NCBI RefSeq assembly: GCF_017742245.1
Contig: NZ_JAGHKO010000002.1
Coordinates: forward strand, 1-64,000
From: Niastella soli
GTDB lineage: Bacteria; Bacteroidota; Bacteroidia; Chitinophagales; Chitinophagaceae
DNA length: 64,000 nt
Direction: 5' to 3'
The notes below the pieces were generated by a model. It was given only the letters and a program-made list of their open reading frames with translations. It had not been told where the DNA came from and did no database searches. The position numbers were made by a program, and so were the translations under genes. Below are positions 7,866-16,280 of the stretch, one piece after another; position 1 is the stretch's first letter, and every line of letters starts with the position of its first letter.

Positions 7866-8942
7866 ATGACTATAAAGGATAGCAATGTTTTCAACGAACA
7901 GGATGAGAATGTAGAAGGTGTAGAAGGCGCGGAAGAACTATACGAACGATTCAGTTTAGTGGTTGATAAAGGCCAGGAACCCATGCGGCTCGATAAATTC
8001 CTGGTGGCCCGTATTGAGAACGCGTCCCGTAACAAAGTGCAGCAAAGCATTGAAAATGGCCGGGTTACGGTAAACGGTAAAACCGTTCAGGCCAATCACA
8101 AAATAAAGCCGGGCGAAGAAATTATTGTATACTCCGATAAGGAGATGCACGGGGAAGAGATCATCCCGGAACAAATGCCTTTAAATATCGTGTTTGAAGA
8201 TGATGACATCCTCATCATTAATAAACCTGTTGGGCTGGTAGTACACCCAGCAAGCGGCAACCCCCGTGGTACGCTTATCAACGGTGTAGCCTGGTATTTA
8301 CAACAGCAGAACAGCAATATTTCGGCCGATAACCTGCCCCGTTTTGGACTGGTCCACCGGATTGATAAAAATACCAGCGGTTTAATGGTGCTGGCTAAAA
8401 CTGAAAAAGCAGTTACCTGTCTGGCGAAAGAATTCTTCGATCACACCATTCATCGCCAATATATAGCTCTGGTGTGGGGCGATGTGGCTGAAGATGAAGG
8501 CACCATTCGGGCGCACATTGGCCGCCACCAGCGTTTCCGCAAAATATTCGATGCTTACCCCGATGGCGAGGTGGGTAAGGATGCTGTTACCCATTACAAA
8601 GTACTGGAACGCCTGGGTTATGTGACCATTGTTCAATGTGAACTGGAAACAGGCCGCACCCACCAGATCCGCGTACATATGAAACACATTGGCCATCCCT
8701 TATTCAATGATGAATTATATGGGGGCGACCGGATCGTAAAAGGGACCGTTTTCACCAAGTACAAACAATTTGTCGACAATTGTTTCGCGCTTTGCCCACG
8801 GCATGCCTTACATGCAAAAACTATTGGTTTTATTCATCCCCGTTCCCGCAAGGAAGTGGTATTCAATAGTGAAATGCCTGAGGATATGCAGAAGTTGTTT
8901 GAGAAGTGGAGAGGATATGCGAAGACGAAGAATATTAGTTGA
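7866..8942 (+). CDS. rluD: RluD-type 23S rRNA pseudouridine synthase
   Basis: The 358-residue protein converts uridines in rRNA to pseudouridine. After an acidic N-terminal extension (residues 10-30) comes an S4 RNA-binding domain (about 38-95, MRLDKFLVARIENASRNKVQ), then the RluA-type catalytic domain. The signature HRIDKNTSGLMVLAKT places the catalytic aspartate at Asp167. RluD is the closest named relative because of the S4 domain, but a related paralogue cannot be excluded. The start is fixed by the promoter at 7840. The stop codon (TGA, 8940-8942) lies inside an octad array. Confidence 0.88.
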   Translation: MTIKDSNVFNEQDENVEGVEGAEELYERFSLVVDKGQEPMRLDKFLVARIENASRNKVQQSIENGRVTVNGKTVQANHKIKPGEEIIVYSDKEMHGEEIIPEQMPLNIVFEDDDILIINKPVGLVVHPASGNPRGTLINGVAWYLQQQNSNISADNLPRFGLVHRIDKNTSGLMVLAKTEKAVTCLAKEFFDHTIHRQYIALVWGDVAEDEGTIRAHIGRHQRFRKIFDAYPDGEVGKDAVTHYKVLERLGYVTIVQCELETGRTHQIRVHMKHIGHPLFNDELYGGDRIVKGTVFTKYKQFVDNCFALCPRHALHAKTIGFIHPRSRKEVVFNSEMPEDMQKLFEKWRGYAKTKNIS

Positions 8943-9017
8943 TCGGTTGACCAGTTAATCCGTTAACAGGTTGATGGAGGTTGATCAGTTAATGAGTTTA
9001 CCAGTTGATCAGTAAAT
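8938..9017 (+). repeat. Octad array containing the rluD stop codon
   Basis: Units GTTGATCG, GTTGACCA, GTTAATCC, GTTAACAG and GTTGATGG run with an 8-bp period, followed by looser copies (GTTGATCA, GTTAATGA, GTTTACCA, GTTGATCA). The rluD TGA is bases 3-5 of the first unit. Most units contain TGA or TAA on the rluD sense strand. Confidence 0.75.
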
Positions 9018-9026
9018 ACAAAAACG

Positions 9027-9057
9027 AAAGCCCATGCTGGTTACCAGGATGGGCTTT
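9027..9057. terminator. Bidirectional terminator between rluD and a convergent gene
   Basis: The stem AAAGCCCAT/ATGGGCTTT is extended inside by CTGG/CCAG around a 3-nt loop. A-rich and T-rich flanks make it usable from both strands. Confidence 0.75.
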
Positions 9058-9061
9058 TGCT

Positions 9062-9997
9062 TTATTTACCAAAATCAAATAAAGTCGCTGTAAAAACTGA
9101 TTTCTCTCTTTTCTTCATCACCACATCCCAGTTACCATCATAGCGTAGCACTTTGGGAACGAGGTAGTCGCCGAATTTTGTCATTTCAACTTCCATCCGA
9201 ACGTCGAAATCATACACGCCGGCATCATAACTGAGGTCGTAATTACGGGCTACAATTTCCCAGGTATTTATATTGAACCAGGTGGTCATGTTGTTCACTA
9301 CAATTTTATCTTTTTCTCCTCCCGATAGATCAGCCCGCGGCTTGCAGGTAAACACATAACACATTTCGCCTTTAAAGGCATCCATATCGATGGTGAAATC
9401 ATAACGAGCGGCCACGTCATCCTCGAACAAGGCTACTTTATTACCAATGAAGGGAATGCCAGGGATCTTCTTACCGGGGTTGAAGAACAGCATTTTTAGT
9501 TGTTCCTTATGTCTGGCCAGCCCGCTTTTGCCCTGTGTGCTAAAAGCTGCGTCTTTTACAATATTGGTTTCCCCGCAAACAGTATCTACCGCAAAAAACA
9601 AACCGGCATACATGCCGGCTGTATAATAGTTGAACTGATGATGTTTGTCGTATATGTCGCCCGTGGTTTGTTCTTCCAACACCTGGGTAAACCGGCAACC
9701 ATGGTTCACCACCTGGTGCGTACGGCTGTGAAGGGATGCTATTACCTGTTCTTTTTTATCGAACATCGCAATATCATTCAACGAAGTGTACCCCAGCACT
9801 TTCAGGTTGCGAAAGGCTTTGTAAAAAGTAGTATCGTTCTTGATGCGTTCAATAAAAGCAGCCACGTTCAGATTGTTGCGAACAACCACCTCTTTTAAGG
9901 TAACCGCTTTGTTTTGAATTTTTACCAGGGTATCCTGGGCATTGAGCTGACAGGAAATGACCAGGCAAATAATAACGCGCCAACAGGCTCGTAACAT
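9062..9997 (-). CDS. Secreted protein of unknown function (carboxypeptidase-regulatory-like family relative)
   Basis: The 311-residue product has a signal peptide (MLRACWRVIICLVISCQLNAQ) followed by QDTLVKIQNKAVTLKEVVVRNN. The KEVVV motif resembles that found after carboxypeptidase-regulatory domains in Bacteroidota outer-membrane proteins, but the domain before it is missing here. The rest is probably beta-rich and ends in a strand-like segment (SVFTATLFDFGK). It lies 7 bp downstream of def and is likely co-transcribed with it. No catalytic motif is seen. A periplasmic or outer-membrane role is inferred from the signal peptide only. Confidence 0.6.
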   Translation of the reverse strand: MLRACWRVIICLVISCQLNAQDTLVKIQNKAVTLKEVVVRNNLNVAAFIERIKNDTTFYKAFRNLKVLGYTSLNDIAMFDKKEQVIASLHSRTHQVVNHGCRFTQVLEEQTTGDIYDKHHQFNYYTAGMYAGLFFAVDTVCGETNIVKDAAFSTQGKSGLARHKEQLKMLFFNPGKKIPGIPFIGNKVALFEDDVAARYDFTIDMDAFKGEMCYVFTCKPRADLSGGEKDKIVVNNMTTWFNINTWEIVARNYDLSYDAGVYDFDVRMEVEMTKFGDYLVPKVLRYDGNWDVVMKKREKSVFTATLFDFGK

Positions 9998-10004
9998 GGG
10001 GACA

Positions 10005-10583
10005 CTATTTAGGAAAAATCATTTTATAGTCGGCCCGAACCTTGCCTTTTGAAATATCATCCAGTTTGCCACGCAACAGTTTTCGTTTAAAAGGCTTCAG
10101 GTAATCGATAAATAATTTTCCTTCAATATGGTCGTATTCGTGCAGAATAATACGGGCGGTAAGGCCATTGAATGTTTTTTCCTGAGCCACAAAATTCTCA
10201 TCTACATAGGTAAGGGTTACGCTTTCATTGCGCATTACATCTTCCCTTATCCGGGGAATGCTTAAACATCCTTCATTATAGGCCCATTCTTCGCCATCGA
10301 GCGCTTTTATCTGGGCATTGATGAATACCTGCTTTACGCCTGGTTCATCAGGGTATTTCCCTTTTTCATCTTCTTCCTGGTTCTCAAAGATCTGAGCACT
10401 GTCTATAATAAATAAGCGAATGTCCTTATTGATCTGCGGGGCAGCCAACCCTACTCCACTGCTGGCATACATGGTTTCCCACATATCTTCAATCAATTTT
10501 GCCAGGTTTGGATAGTCGGGGGTGATTTCTTTACCCTTACTCCTCAAAATATCAGCACCATATGCTACGATCGGTAATATCAT
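10005..10583 (-). CDS. def: Peptide deformylase
   Basis: The enzyme removes the formyl group from the N-terminal methionine of new proteins. All three metalloenzyme motifs are present in this 192-residue protein: GVGLAAPQ (residues 43-50), EGCLS (104-108, metal ligand Cys106) and HEYDH (148-152, two histidine ligands and the catalytic glutamate). An acidic insertion (about 66-82, ENQEEDEKGKYPDEPG) sits between the first and second motifs. ruvX and ubiA lie upstream on the same strand, separated by a repeat-containing gap at 10584-10801. Confidence 0.95.
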   Translation of the reverse strand: MILPIVAYGADILRSKGKEITPDYPNLAKLIEDMWETMYASSGVGLAAPQINKDIRLFIIDSAQIFENQEEDEKGKYPDEPGVKQVFINAQIKALDGEEWAYNEGCLSIPRIREDVMRNESVTLTYVDENFVAQEKTFNGLTARIILHEYDHIEGKLFIDYLKPFKRKLLRGKLDDISKGKVRADYKMIFPK

Positions 10584-10631
10584 TCTTTAACGGTTGTTTT
10601 ATTATTCAGTCGGCAAAGTTACTTGAAGAAT

Positions 10632-10659
10632 CGTGAATCGGCAATCGGCAGTCGGCAGT
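10632..10659 (+). repeat. Heptad array (CGGCAAT type), left member of an inverted pair
   Basis: CGTGAAT, CGGCAAT, CGGCAGT and CGGCAGT are consecutive heptads upstream of def. The complementary type (ATTGCCG) lies at 10748-10775. The 88 bp between them include TTACCGG and CCGGTAACCGG motifs. Confidence 0.7.
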
Positions 10660-10747
10660 AATGCACAAAATCCTGATAAATAAGGTTATGTTACCGGTTT
10701 CCAGTCCTGAGCGATCCTGTTTCCGGTAACCGGTTTTCCGGCTTTTG

Positions 10748-10775
10748 ATTGCCGATTGCGGATTGCCGATTGCCG
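10748..10775 (+). repeat. Heptad array (ATTGCCG type), right member of an inverted pair
   Basis: ATTGCCG, ATTGCGG, ATTGCCG and ATTGCCG lie 27 bp beyond the ruvX stop codon. The array shares a 14-mer with the array inside lipB and is roughly the reverse complement of 10632-10659. Confidence 0.75.
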
Positions 10776-10801
10776 GTTCACCTGCAACTTCTCATTGATT
10801 A

Positions 10802-11215
10802 TCAACTAATACTACGTAAATACTCCTGTAACATGATAGTAGCGGCGATCTCATCCACCAGGGCTTTGTTCTGACGTTGTTTTTTCTTTAACCCCATATC
10901 TATCATGGCCTGGGAGGCCATTTTAGAGGTATAGCGTTCATCCCACATTTTAATGGGAATGGTTGGGAATTCTTTTTTCAGCCGCTCCACGGCTTTTTTA
11001 ACCAGCGGCGTGGCGTGCGTATCGGAATCGTCCCAGTTTTTGGGTTCGCCCATAAGGATCAGTTCCACGGGTTCTTTGGCGAAATAGGCTTTCAGGAACT
11101 GGAACAGCTTAGGTGTTTCAACCGTTGTTAAACCCGTGGCAATGATCTGCAAGGGATCGGTAACTGCCAGGCCGGTGCGTTTTCCGCCGTAATCTATTGA
11201 AAGTATGCGGGCCAT
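10802..11215 (-). CDS. ruvX: RuvX/YqgF family putative pre-16S rRNA nuclease (Holliday-junction-resolvase fold)
   Basis: The 137-residue protein carries the RNase-H-like family signature ILSIDYGGKRTGLAVTD at its N-terminus, with the first catalytic aspartate. GEPKNWDDSDT is in the middle and DERYTSKMA further on. A conserved aspartate (VDEIAATIMLQEYL) closes the active site. YqgF proteins process the 5' end of 16S rRNA in bacteria; the older resolvase label comes from fold similarity. The start codon overlaps the ubiA stop by one base (TAATG), so the two are co-transcribed. def lies downstream. Confidence 0.9.
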   Translation of the reverse strand: MARILSIDYGGKRTGLAVTDPLQIIATGLTTVETPKLFQFLKAYFAKEPVELILMGEPKNWDDSDTHATPLVKKAVERLKKEFPTIPIKMWDERYTSKMASQAMIDMGLKKKQRQNKALVDEIAATIMLQEYLRSIS

Positions 11216-12174
11216 TAATTTGTCAATGTTTTATAGGCAATAACGAGGTCAATGATCACAAATACGGCAAACACCACACTGGCGATACCATTGGCAGTCA
11301 TAAAAGCCAGGTTCACGCGACGCAGATCGGTTGGTTTTACAATAGAATGCTGGTACAGCAGCATTCCCACAAAAACAGCCACCCCTATCCAGTATGACCA
11401 GTGAAAATGTCCATACAGACCGGCAGTGATAACACAAGCCGCGCTTAAAACGTGCAACAGTTCTGATACCCGCAATCCCTTCTTTTTACCCAACCAGGCG
11501 GGGATAGAATGTAATTGTTTTGATTTATCGAACTCTTCGTCCTGTAGTGCATAAATGATATCGAACCCGCTTACCCAAAAGATCACCGTAAAGGAGAACA
11601 GGATGGGTAACAAAGAAAAGGCACCGGTCACCGCCAGGTAAGCACCAATAGGCGCCAATGACAAACCCAATCCCAACACGAGGTGGCAAAGCGGGGTAAA
11701 GCGTTTGGTATAGCTATAGAACAACACCACAAATAAAGCCACCGGCGATAACAGGAAACAAATGCGGTTGATGAACCAGGTAGTGATCATAAACGCCACG
11801 GCACAAACAAAAGTGAACAACAATACATTGTTTGCTTTTAAAATACCGGCAGGTATTTCGCGAATGGCGGTGCGGGGGTTTTGTGCATCAAACTCGCGGT
11901 CGAGGTAACGGTTGAAGGCCATAGCCGCGCTGCGCGCAAAGATCATACACAGGATAACCAGTCCTAATAAAACGCCTAACCGGGTATAATTGGGGGTGAA
12001 CCTGATAACAGTATGTATTATTTCCCCACCCTTTCCAAACGATTGTTGGGCATCGGCAATGCCGTTGGTGAAGAAGGCATACACGCCCAGCATAAAGCCG
12101 ATCAGCGCAAAGGGCATGGCGAAAATGGTATGCGAAAATTTTATCAGGCTCAGGTATTTCTTAACGGTGCTCAT
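11215..12174 (-). CDS. UbiA-family polyprenyltransferase
   Basis: This integral membrane protein of 319 residues has about eight predicted helices and both aspartate-rich prenyl-diphosphate sites: NRYLDREFDAQNPRT (residues 88-102) and DIIYALQDEEFD (205-216). It transfers a polyprenyl chain to an aromatic acid in quinone synthesis. Its sequence is closest to the 4-hydroxybenzoate type. Since Bacteroidota normally use menaquinone, it may be the prenyltransferase of the futalosine route (MqnP) rather than ubiquinone UbiA. That choice depends on other genes outside the window. Confidence 0.85.
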   Translation of the reverse strand: MSTVKKYLSLIKFSHTIFAMPFALIGFMLGVYAFFTNGIADAQQSFGKGGEIIHTVIRFTPNYTRLGVLLGLVILCMIFARSAAMAFNRYLDREFDAQNPRTAIREIPAGILKANNVLLFTFVCAVAFMITTWFINRICFLLSPVALFVVLFYSYTKRFTPLCHLVLGLGLSLAPIGAYLAVTGAFSLLPILFSFTVIFWVSGFDIIYALQDEEFDKSKQLHSIPAWLGKKKGLRVSELLHVLSAACVITAGLYGHFHWSYWIGVAVFVGMLLYQHSIVKPTDLRRVNLAFMTANGIASVVFAVFVIIDLVIAYKTLTN

Positions 12175-12247
12175 GTATTAATGTTGAATATTGAATTTTC
12201 AATAGTGAATATTGATTGAAACAGGTCCCGGCTTAGCCGGGATGAAT

Positions 12248-12275
12248 CGGCAAACGTGAAACGGCAAACGGCAAA
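12248..12275 (+). repeat. Heptad array (CGGCAAA type)
   Basis: CGGCAAA, CGTGAAA, CGGCAAA and CGGCAAA lie upstream of ubiA. The larger TGCCTAC/TGCCTTC array follows 54 bp later in the opposite sense. Confidence 0.7.
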
Positions 12276-12327
12276 CATGACTCACGAATGTTGAGACTAA
12301 TACCTATCTTGCATCTCCAAAAATTCT

Positions 12328-12639
<312 letters not shown>

Positions 12640-12658
<19 letters not shown>

Positions 12659-13179
12659 TTACTCCTAACCAGTTCCCACAACACAATACCGGCGGCCACA
12701 GAAATGTTCAGGGAATGCTTCATACCAAGCTGCGGAATTTCGATGCAGCCATCGCACAATTTGATCACTTCCTGCTCAACCCCGCTTACTTCATTGCCGA
12801 ATACAACAGCCACAGGACTGTGTTGGTTCATATCGAATTGGTGCAGGGGGATGCTGTCCTGTACCTGTTCAATGGCAAATACCTGGTAACCATCTTCTTT
12901 TAGCCGTTGTACGGCCTCTACAGTTGTTTCGGCATATTTCCATTCCACGGTTTCAGTAGCGCCCAGGGCCGTTTTATGTATATCGCGGTGCGGTGGCTGA
13001 GGGGTATAGCCGCACAAATAGATACCGCGTAATAAAAAAGCATCGGCCGTACGGAATACACTGCCCACATTGTGCATGCTGCGGATATTATCCAACACCA
13101 CTACTACTGGCATTTTTTCGGCCTCTTTAAATTCATGAACCGATTTGCGGTTCAATTCGTCCATACTTAGCTTACGCAT
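12640..13179 (-). CDS. TrmH/SpoU-family RNA 2'-O-methyltransferase
   Basis: This 179-residue SPOUT enzyme methylates a ribose in tRNA or rRNA using SAM. The three SpoU motifs are clear: [16 protein letters not shown] near residue 31, [12 protein letters not shown] near 123 and [22 protein letters not shown] near 148-169. The trefoil-knot binding site is therefore complete. The last residues (SKIGNGQ) and the TAG stop are encoded by the edge of the heptad array, so the C-terminus has been set by repeat DNA. The specific RNA target cannot be read from the sequence. The gene appears monocistronic. Confidence 0.85.
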
Positions 13180-13201
13180 GCCGGCAAAGGTAGTTGGAAG
13201 T

Positions 13202-13229
13202 CGTGAAACGTCAAACGTGAAACGTGAAA
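13202..13229 (+). repeat. Heptad array (CGTGAAA type)
   Basis: CGTGAAA, CGTCAAA, CGTGAAA and CGTGAAA lie between the trmH start and mutS, 15 bp before a second, longer array. Confidence 0.7.
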
Positions 13230-13244
13230 GGGTTCACGACTAGT

Positions 13245-13356
13245 CGGCAGTAGTCGGCAGACGGCAAACGGCAGACGGCAAACGGAAGACGGCAGACGGC
13301 AGACGGCAAACGGCAGACGGCAATCGGCAAACGGGAGACGGCAATCGGCAAACGGC
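13245..13356 (+). repeat. Heptad array of about 16 units (CGGCAGA / CGGCAAA)
   Basis: Consecutive units such as CGGCAGA, CGGCAAA, CGGAAGA, CGGCAAT and CGGGAGA fill about 112 bp upstream of mutS. The units are direct and degenerate. They are the reverse complement of the TGCC-type heptads downstream of trmH. Confidence 0.9.
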
Positions 13357-13401
13357 GAAATGAGGTGCCGACCAGACAAGCTCCTCGAAAATTAGCGAGC
13401 C

Positions 13402-13429
13402 CACTCACCACTCACAGCTCACCACTCAC
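13402..13429 (+). repeat. Heptad array (CACTCAC type)
   Basis: CACTCAC, CACTCAC, AGCTCAC and CACTCAC are of the same family as 7011-7038 and lie about 70 bp before the mutS promoter. Confidence 0.7.
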
Positions 13430-13495
13430 TCACCAACTTGCCCCCAATTTCTCCACATAAGATTCCGTACTTTTTTTATGCGTTCCCAAACCCTA

Positions 13496-13503
13496 TATAT
13501 TTG
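13496..13503 (+). promoter_or_regulatory. -7 promoter element of mutS
   Basis: TATATTTG ends only 6 nt before the ATG at 13510. It fixes the start and implies a leaderless or nearly leaderless transcript. Confidence 0.6.
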
Positions 13504-13509
13504 CCCACC

Positions 13510-16128
13510 ATGTCAAAAGCTACTACAGAAACTCCTTTGATGCAACAACACCGGGCTATTAAACAACGATACCCCGATGCTGTATTGTTATTTAGAGTTG
13601 GTGATTTTTATGAAACTTTTGGCGAGGACGCCGTTATTGCCTCACAGGTGCTGGGTATTACCCTCACCAAAAGAAATAATGGCGCGGCCTTCAGCAGCGA
13701 GCTGGCTGGGTTTCCCCACCACGCCCTCGACACGTACCTGCATAAACTGGTGCGGGCTGGTTATCGTGTGGCCATTTGCGATCAGTTGGAAGATCCTAAA
13801 GCCGCAAAAGGCATTGTGAAACGCGGCGTAACTGAACTGGTGACACCCGGCGTGGCCACCAACGATAAAATGCTGGAGCATAACAGCAACAACTTTCTGG
13901 CCGGTATTCATTTTACCGAAGACCAGGCCGGTATTGCTTTCCTGGATATTTCAACTGGGGAGTTCTTTGTGGCCGAAGGCAATTCAGAATACATCGACAA
14001 ACTATTACAAACGCTGAAACCAGCTGAAGTAATTTTTCAACGCAGTTTTCAAAAGCATTTCAAAGAAGTATTTGGGTCCCGCTTTTATACCTATACCATG
14101 GAAAGCTGGATCTTCGACGGTCCCTATGCTACCGAAAGCCTGCTGAAACACTTTAATACACATTCTTTAAAAGGTTTTGGGGTAGAAGAACTGCCGCTGG
14201 GCATTGTGGCTGCCGGTGCGGTACTTCATTACCTGAAGGATACCGAACACCCCAACCTGCAACATATCACCAGCATCCAGCGTATCGACCGCGACGATTA
14301 CCTGTGGATGGACCGCTTTACCATCCGAAACCTGGAACTGATCAGCACTGGCCATGGCGATGGGAACAACCTGCATAAGGTGCTCGACAATACGGTATCG
14401 CCTATGGGCGCCCGTTTGTTGAAACGCTGGATATTGTTACCCTTAAAAGACATCAATCGCATAAACGAACGGCTCGACCTGGTTGAGTTCTTTATCAAAG
14501 AGGTTGACCTGCGCAATAAACTGATCCAGCATATAAAACAATGCGGCGATATAGAACGGTTGGTGAGCAAGATCCCACTGAAAAAGATCAATCCACGCGA
14601 AGTATTGCAAATAGCGCGCGGCTTGCGGCATATTGAAGAGATAAAACAAATATGCAGCAATACGGAAAGCGAATACCTGAAACGGCTGGCCGATTCTTTG
14701 AACGGATGCCGTTATATTGAAGAAAAGATCACCAAAGAGATCATAGACAACCCACCCGCCCTGGTTGCCAAGGGCGGCGCCATTCAACCCGGCATTCACG
14801 CCGAATTGGATGAGCTGCGCAATATTGCCACCAACGGTAAGGAATACCTGGTTCAGTTACAACAAAAAGAATCGGAGAAAACAGGCATATCTTCTTTGAA
14901 GATCGGGTTCAACAATGTATTTGGTTATTACCTGGAAGTGACCAACTCGCACAAAAGCAAAGTGCCGGCCGAATGGATGCGCAAGCAAACCCTGGCCAAT
15001 GCGGAAAGATACATCACCGCTGAGTTAAAGGAATATGAGGAAAAGATAACCGGGGCCGAAGAAAAGATCCTGGCCATTGAGCTGGACATTTATGAAAAGC
15101 TGTTACTGGAGTTACAAGACTACATTGCACCTATGCAGGTGAATGGAAATGTAATGGCCATACTCGACTGTCTGTTGTGTTTTGCGCATAATGCCCTGCA
15201 TTTTAATTACAAGAAACCTGAATTACATGAAGATGGTGTGCTTGATCTGAAAGAAAGCCGCCATCCTGTTATAGAACGCAATTTACCTGTTGGCGAACCA
15301 TATATTTCCAATGATGTATTCCTGGAACCAGCCTCGCAACAGGTGATCATTCTCACCGGACCAAACATGAGTGGTAAAAGCGCCATCCTGCGCCAAACCG
15401 CCCTGATAACTTTGATGGCGCATATGGGCAGTTTTGTGCCCGCTACATCGGCACGCGTTCCATTAACCGATAAAATATTTACCCGGGTAGGCGCTTCCGA
15501 CAATTTAAGCGGCGGCGAAAGTACCTTCATGGTGGAAATGAATGAAACGGCCAGTATCATCAACAACATTTCTTCCCGCAGTTTGATCCTGCTCGATGAA
15601 ATAGGCCGGGGTACCAGCACCTACGACGGTATTTCCATTGCCTGGAGCATTGCAGAATACCTGCATCAAAGTCCGCATACGCCCAAAACCCTGTTTGCCA
15701 CCCATTATCATGAACTCAATGAGCTGGAAAACAAATTGCCCCGCATAAAGAATTATCACATTACCAATAAAGAGGTAAACAACAAGGTCATCTTCCTGCG
15801 TAAACTGGCCCCCGGTGGCAGCACCCATAGCTTTGGTATTCACGTCGCGAAAATGGCGGGCATGCCCCCTGCCCTTATTGACCGGGCCAATGAGATCCTA
15901 AAAGTGCTGGAAAAAAAGCATGAAGACCAACCTGCCGGCAACGTTCAAAACAAGCTGCAGGACCAGGTAAAAGAAATTGCCGCTCAAAAAGTACAGCTAT
16001 CTATTTTTGATGCTCACAGCGAAACTTTTGAGGGTATTCGTAAAATGCTTTCCGACATCGATATCAACCGGTTAACGCCCGTTGAGGCGCTTTTAAAACT
16101 AAACGAAATAAAAAACCTGGTGAAATAA
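13510..16128 (+). CDS. mutS: DNA mismatch repair protein MutS
   Basis: MutS recognises base mismatches and starts mismatch repair. The 872-residue protein has the mismatch-reading motif GDFYETF in domain I near residue 34, followed by the connector, lever and clamp regions. The ABC-type ATPase has Walker A GPNMSGKS, a signature region DNLSGGESTFMVEM, Walker B LILLDEIGRGTSTYDG and the switch histidine in ATHYHEL. The C-terminus (VEALLKLNEIKNLVK) resembles the end of other MutS1 proteins. The longer open frame from 13438 crosses the promoter, so the ATG at 13510 is preferred. The gene is flanked upstream by 230 bp of heptad arrays. Confidence 0.96.
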   Translation: MSKATTETPLMQQHRAIKQRYPDAVLLFRVGDFYETFGEDAVIASQVLGITLTKRNNGAAFSSELAGFPHHALDTYLHKLVRAGYRVAICDQLEDPKAAKGIVKRGVTELVTPGVATNDKMLEHNSNNFLAGIHFTEDQAGIAFLDISTGEFFVAEGNSEYIDKLLQTLKPAEVIFQRSFQKHFKEVFGSRFYTYTMESWIFDGPYATESLLKHFNTHSLKGFGVEELPLGIVAAGAVLHYLKDTEHPNLQHITSIQRIDRDDYLWMDRFTIRNLELISTGHGDGNNLHKVLDNTVSPMGARLLKRWILLPLKDINRINERLDLVEFFIKEVDLRNKLIQHIKQCGDIERLVSKIPLKKINPREVLQIARGLRHIEEIKQICSNTESEYLKRLADSLNGCRYIEEKITKEIIDNPPALVAKGGAIQPGIHAELDELRNIATNGKEYLVQLQQKESEKTGISSLKIGFNNVFGYYLEVTNSHKSKVPAEWMRKQTLANAERYITAELKEYEEKITGAEEKILAIELDIYEKLLLELQDYIAPMQVNGNVMAILDCLLCFAHNALHFNYKKPELHEDGVLDLKESRHPVIERNLPVGEPYISNDVFLEPASQQVIILTGPNMSGKSAILRQTALITLMAHMGSFVPATSARVPLTDKIFTRVGASDNLSGGESTFMVEMNETASIINNISSRSLILLDEIGRGTSTYDGISIAWSIAEYLHQSPHTPKTLFATHYHELNELENKLPRIKNYHITNKEVNNKVIFLRKLAPGGSTHSFGIHVAKMAGMPPALIDRANEILKVLEKKHEDQPAGNVQNKLQDQVKEIAAQKVQLSIFDAHSETFEGIRKMLSDIDINRLTPVEALLKLNEIKNLVK

Positions 16129-16280
16129 CATTCGCTGGTCGCCGGAAAGGGTTGCCTCATCGAAATTAATGCTAAGGTCATAACATTAACATCATCTTGC
16201 ACCTTGCAATAACCCGCTTGCTAACTCGTTTTTCTATGGAATAACCCGTAGTAAGTTTTTAATTTAATTGTACCCCGCCC

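Noticed and set aside
13438..13509. N-terminal extension of MutS
   Set aside because: The extension crosses the TATATTTG promoter element and does not resemble MutS; the ATG at 13510 begins the normal MutS N-terminus.
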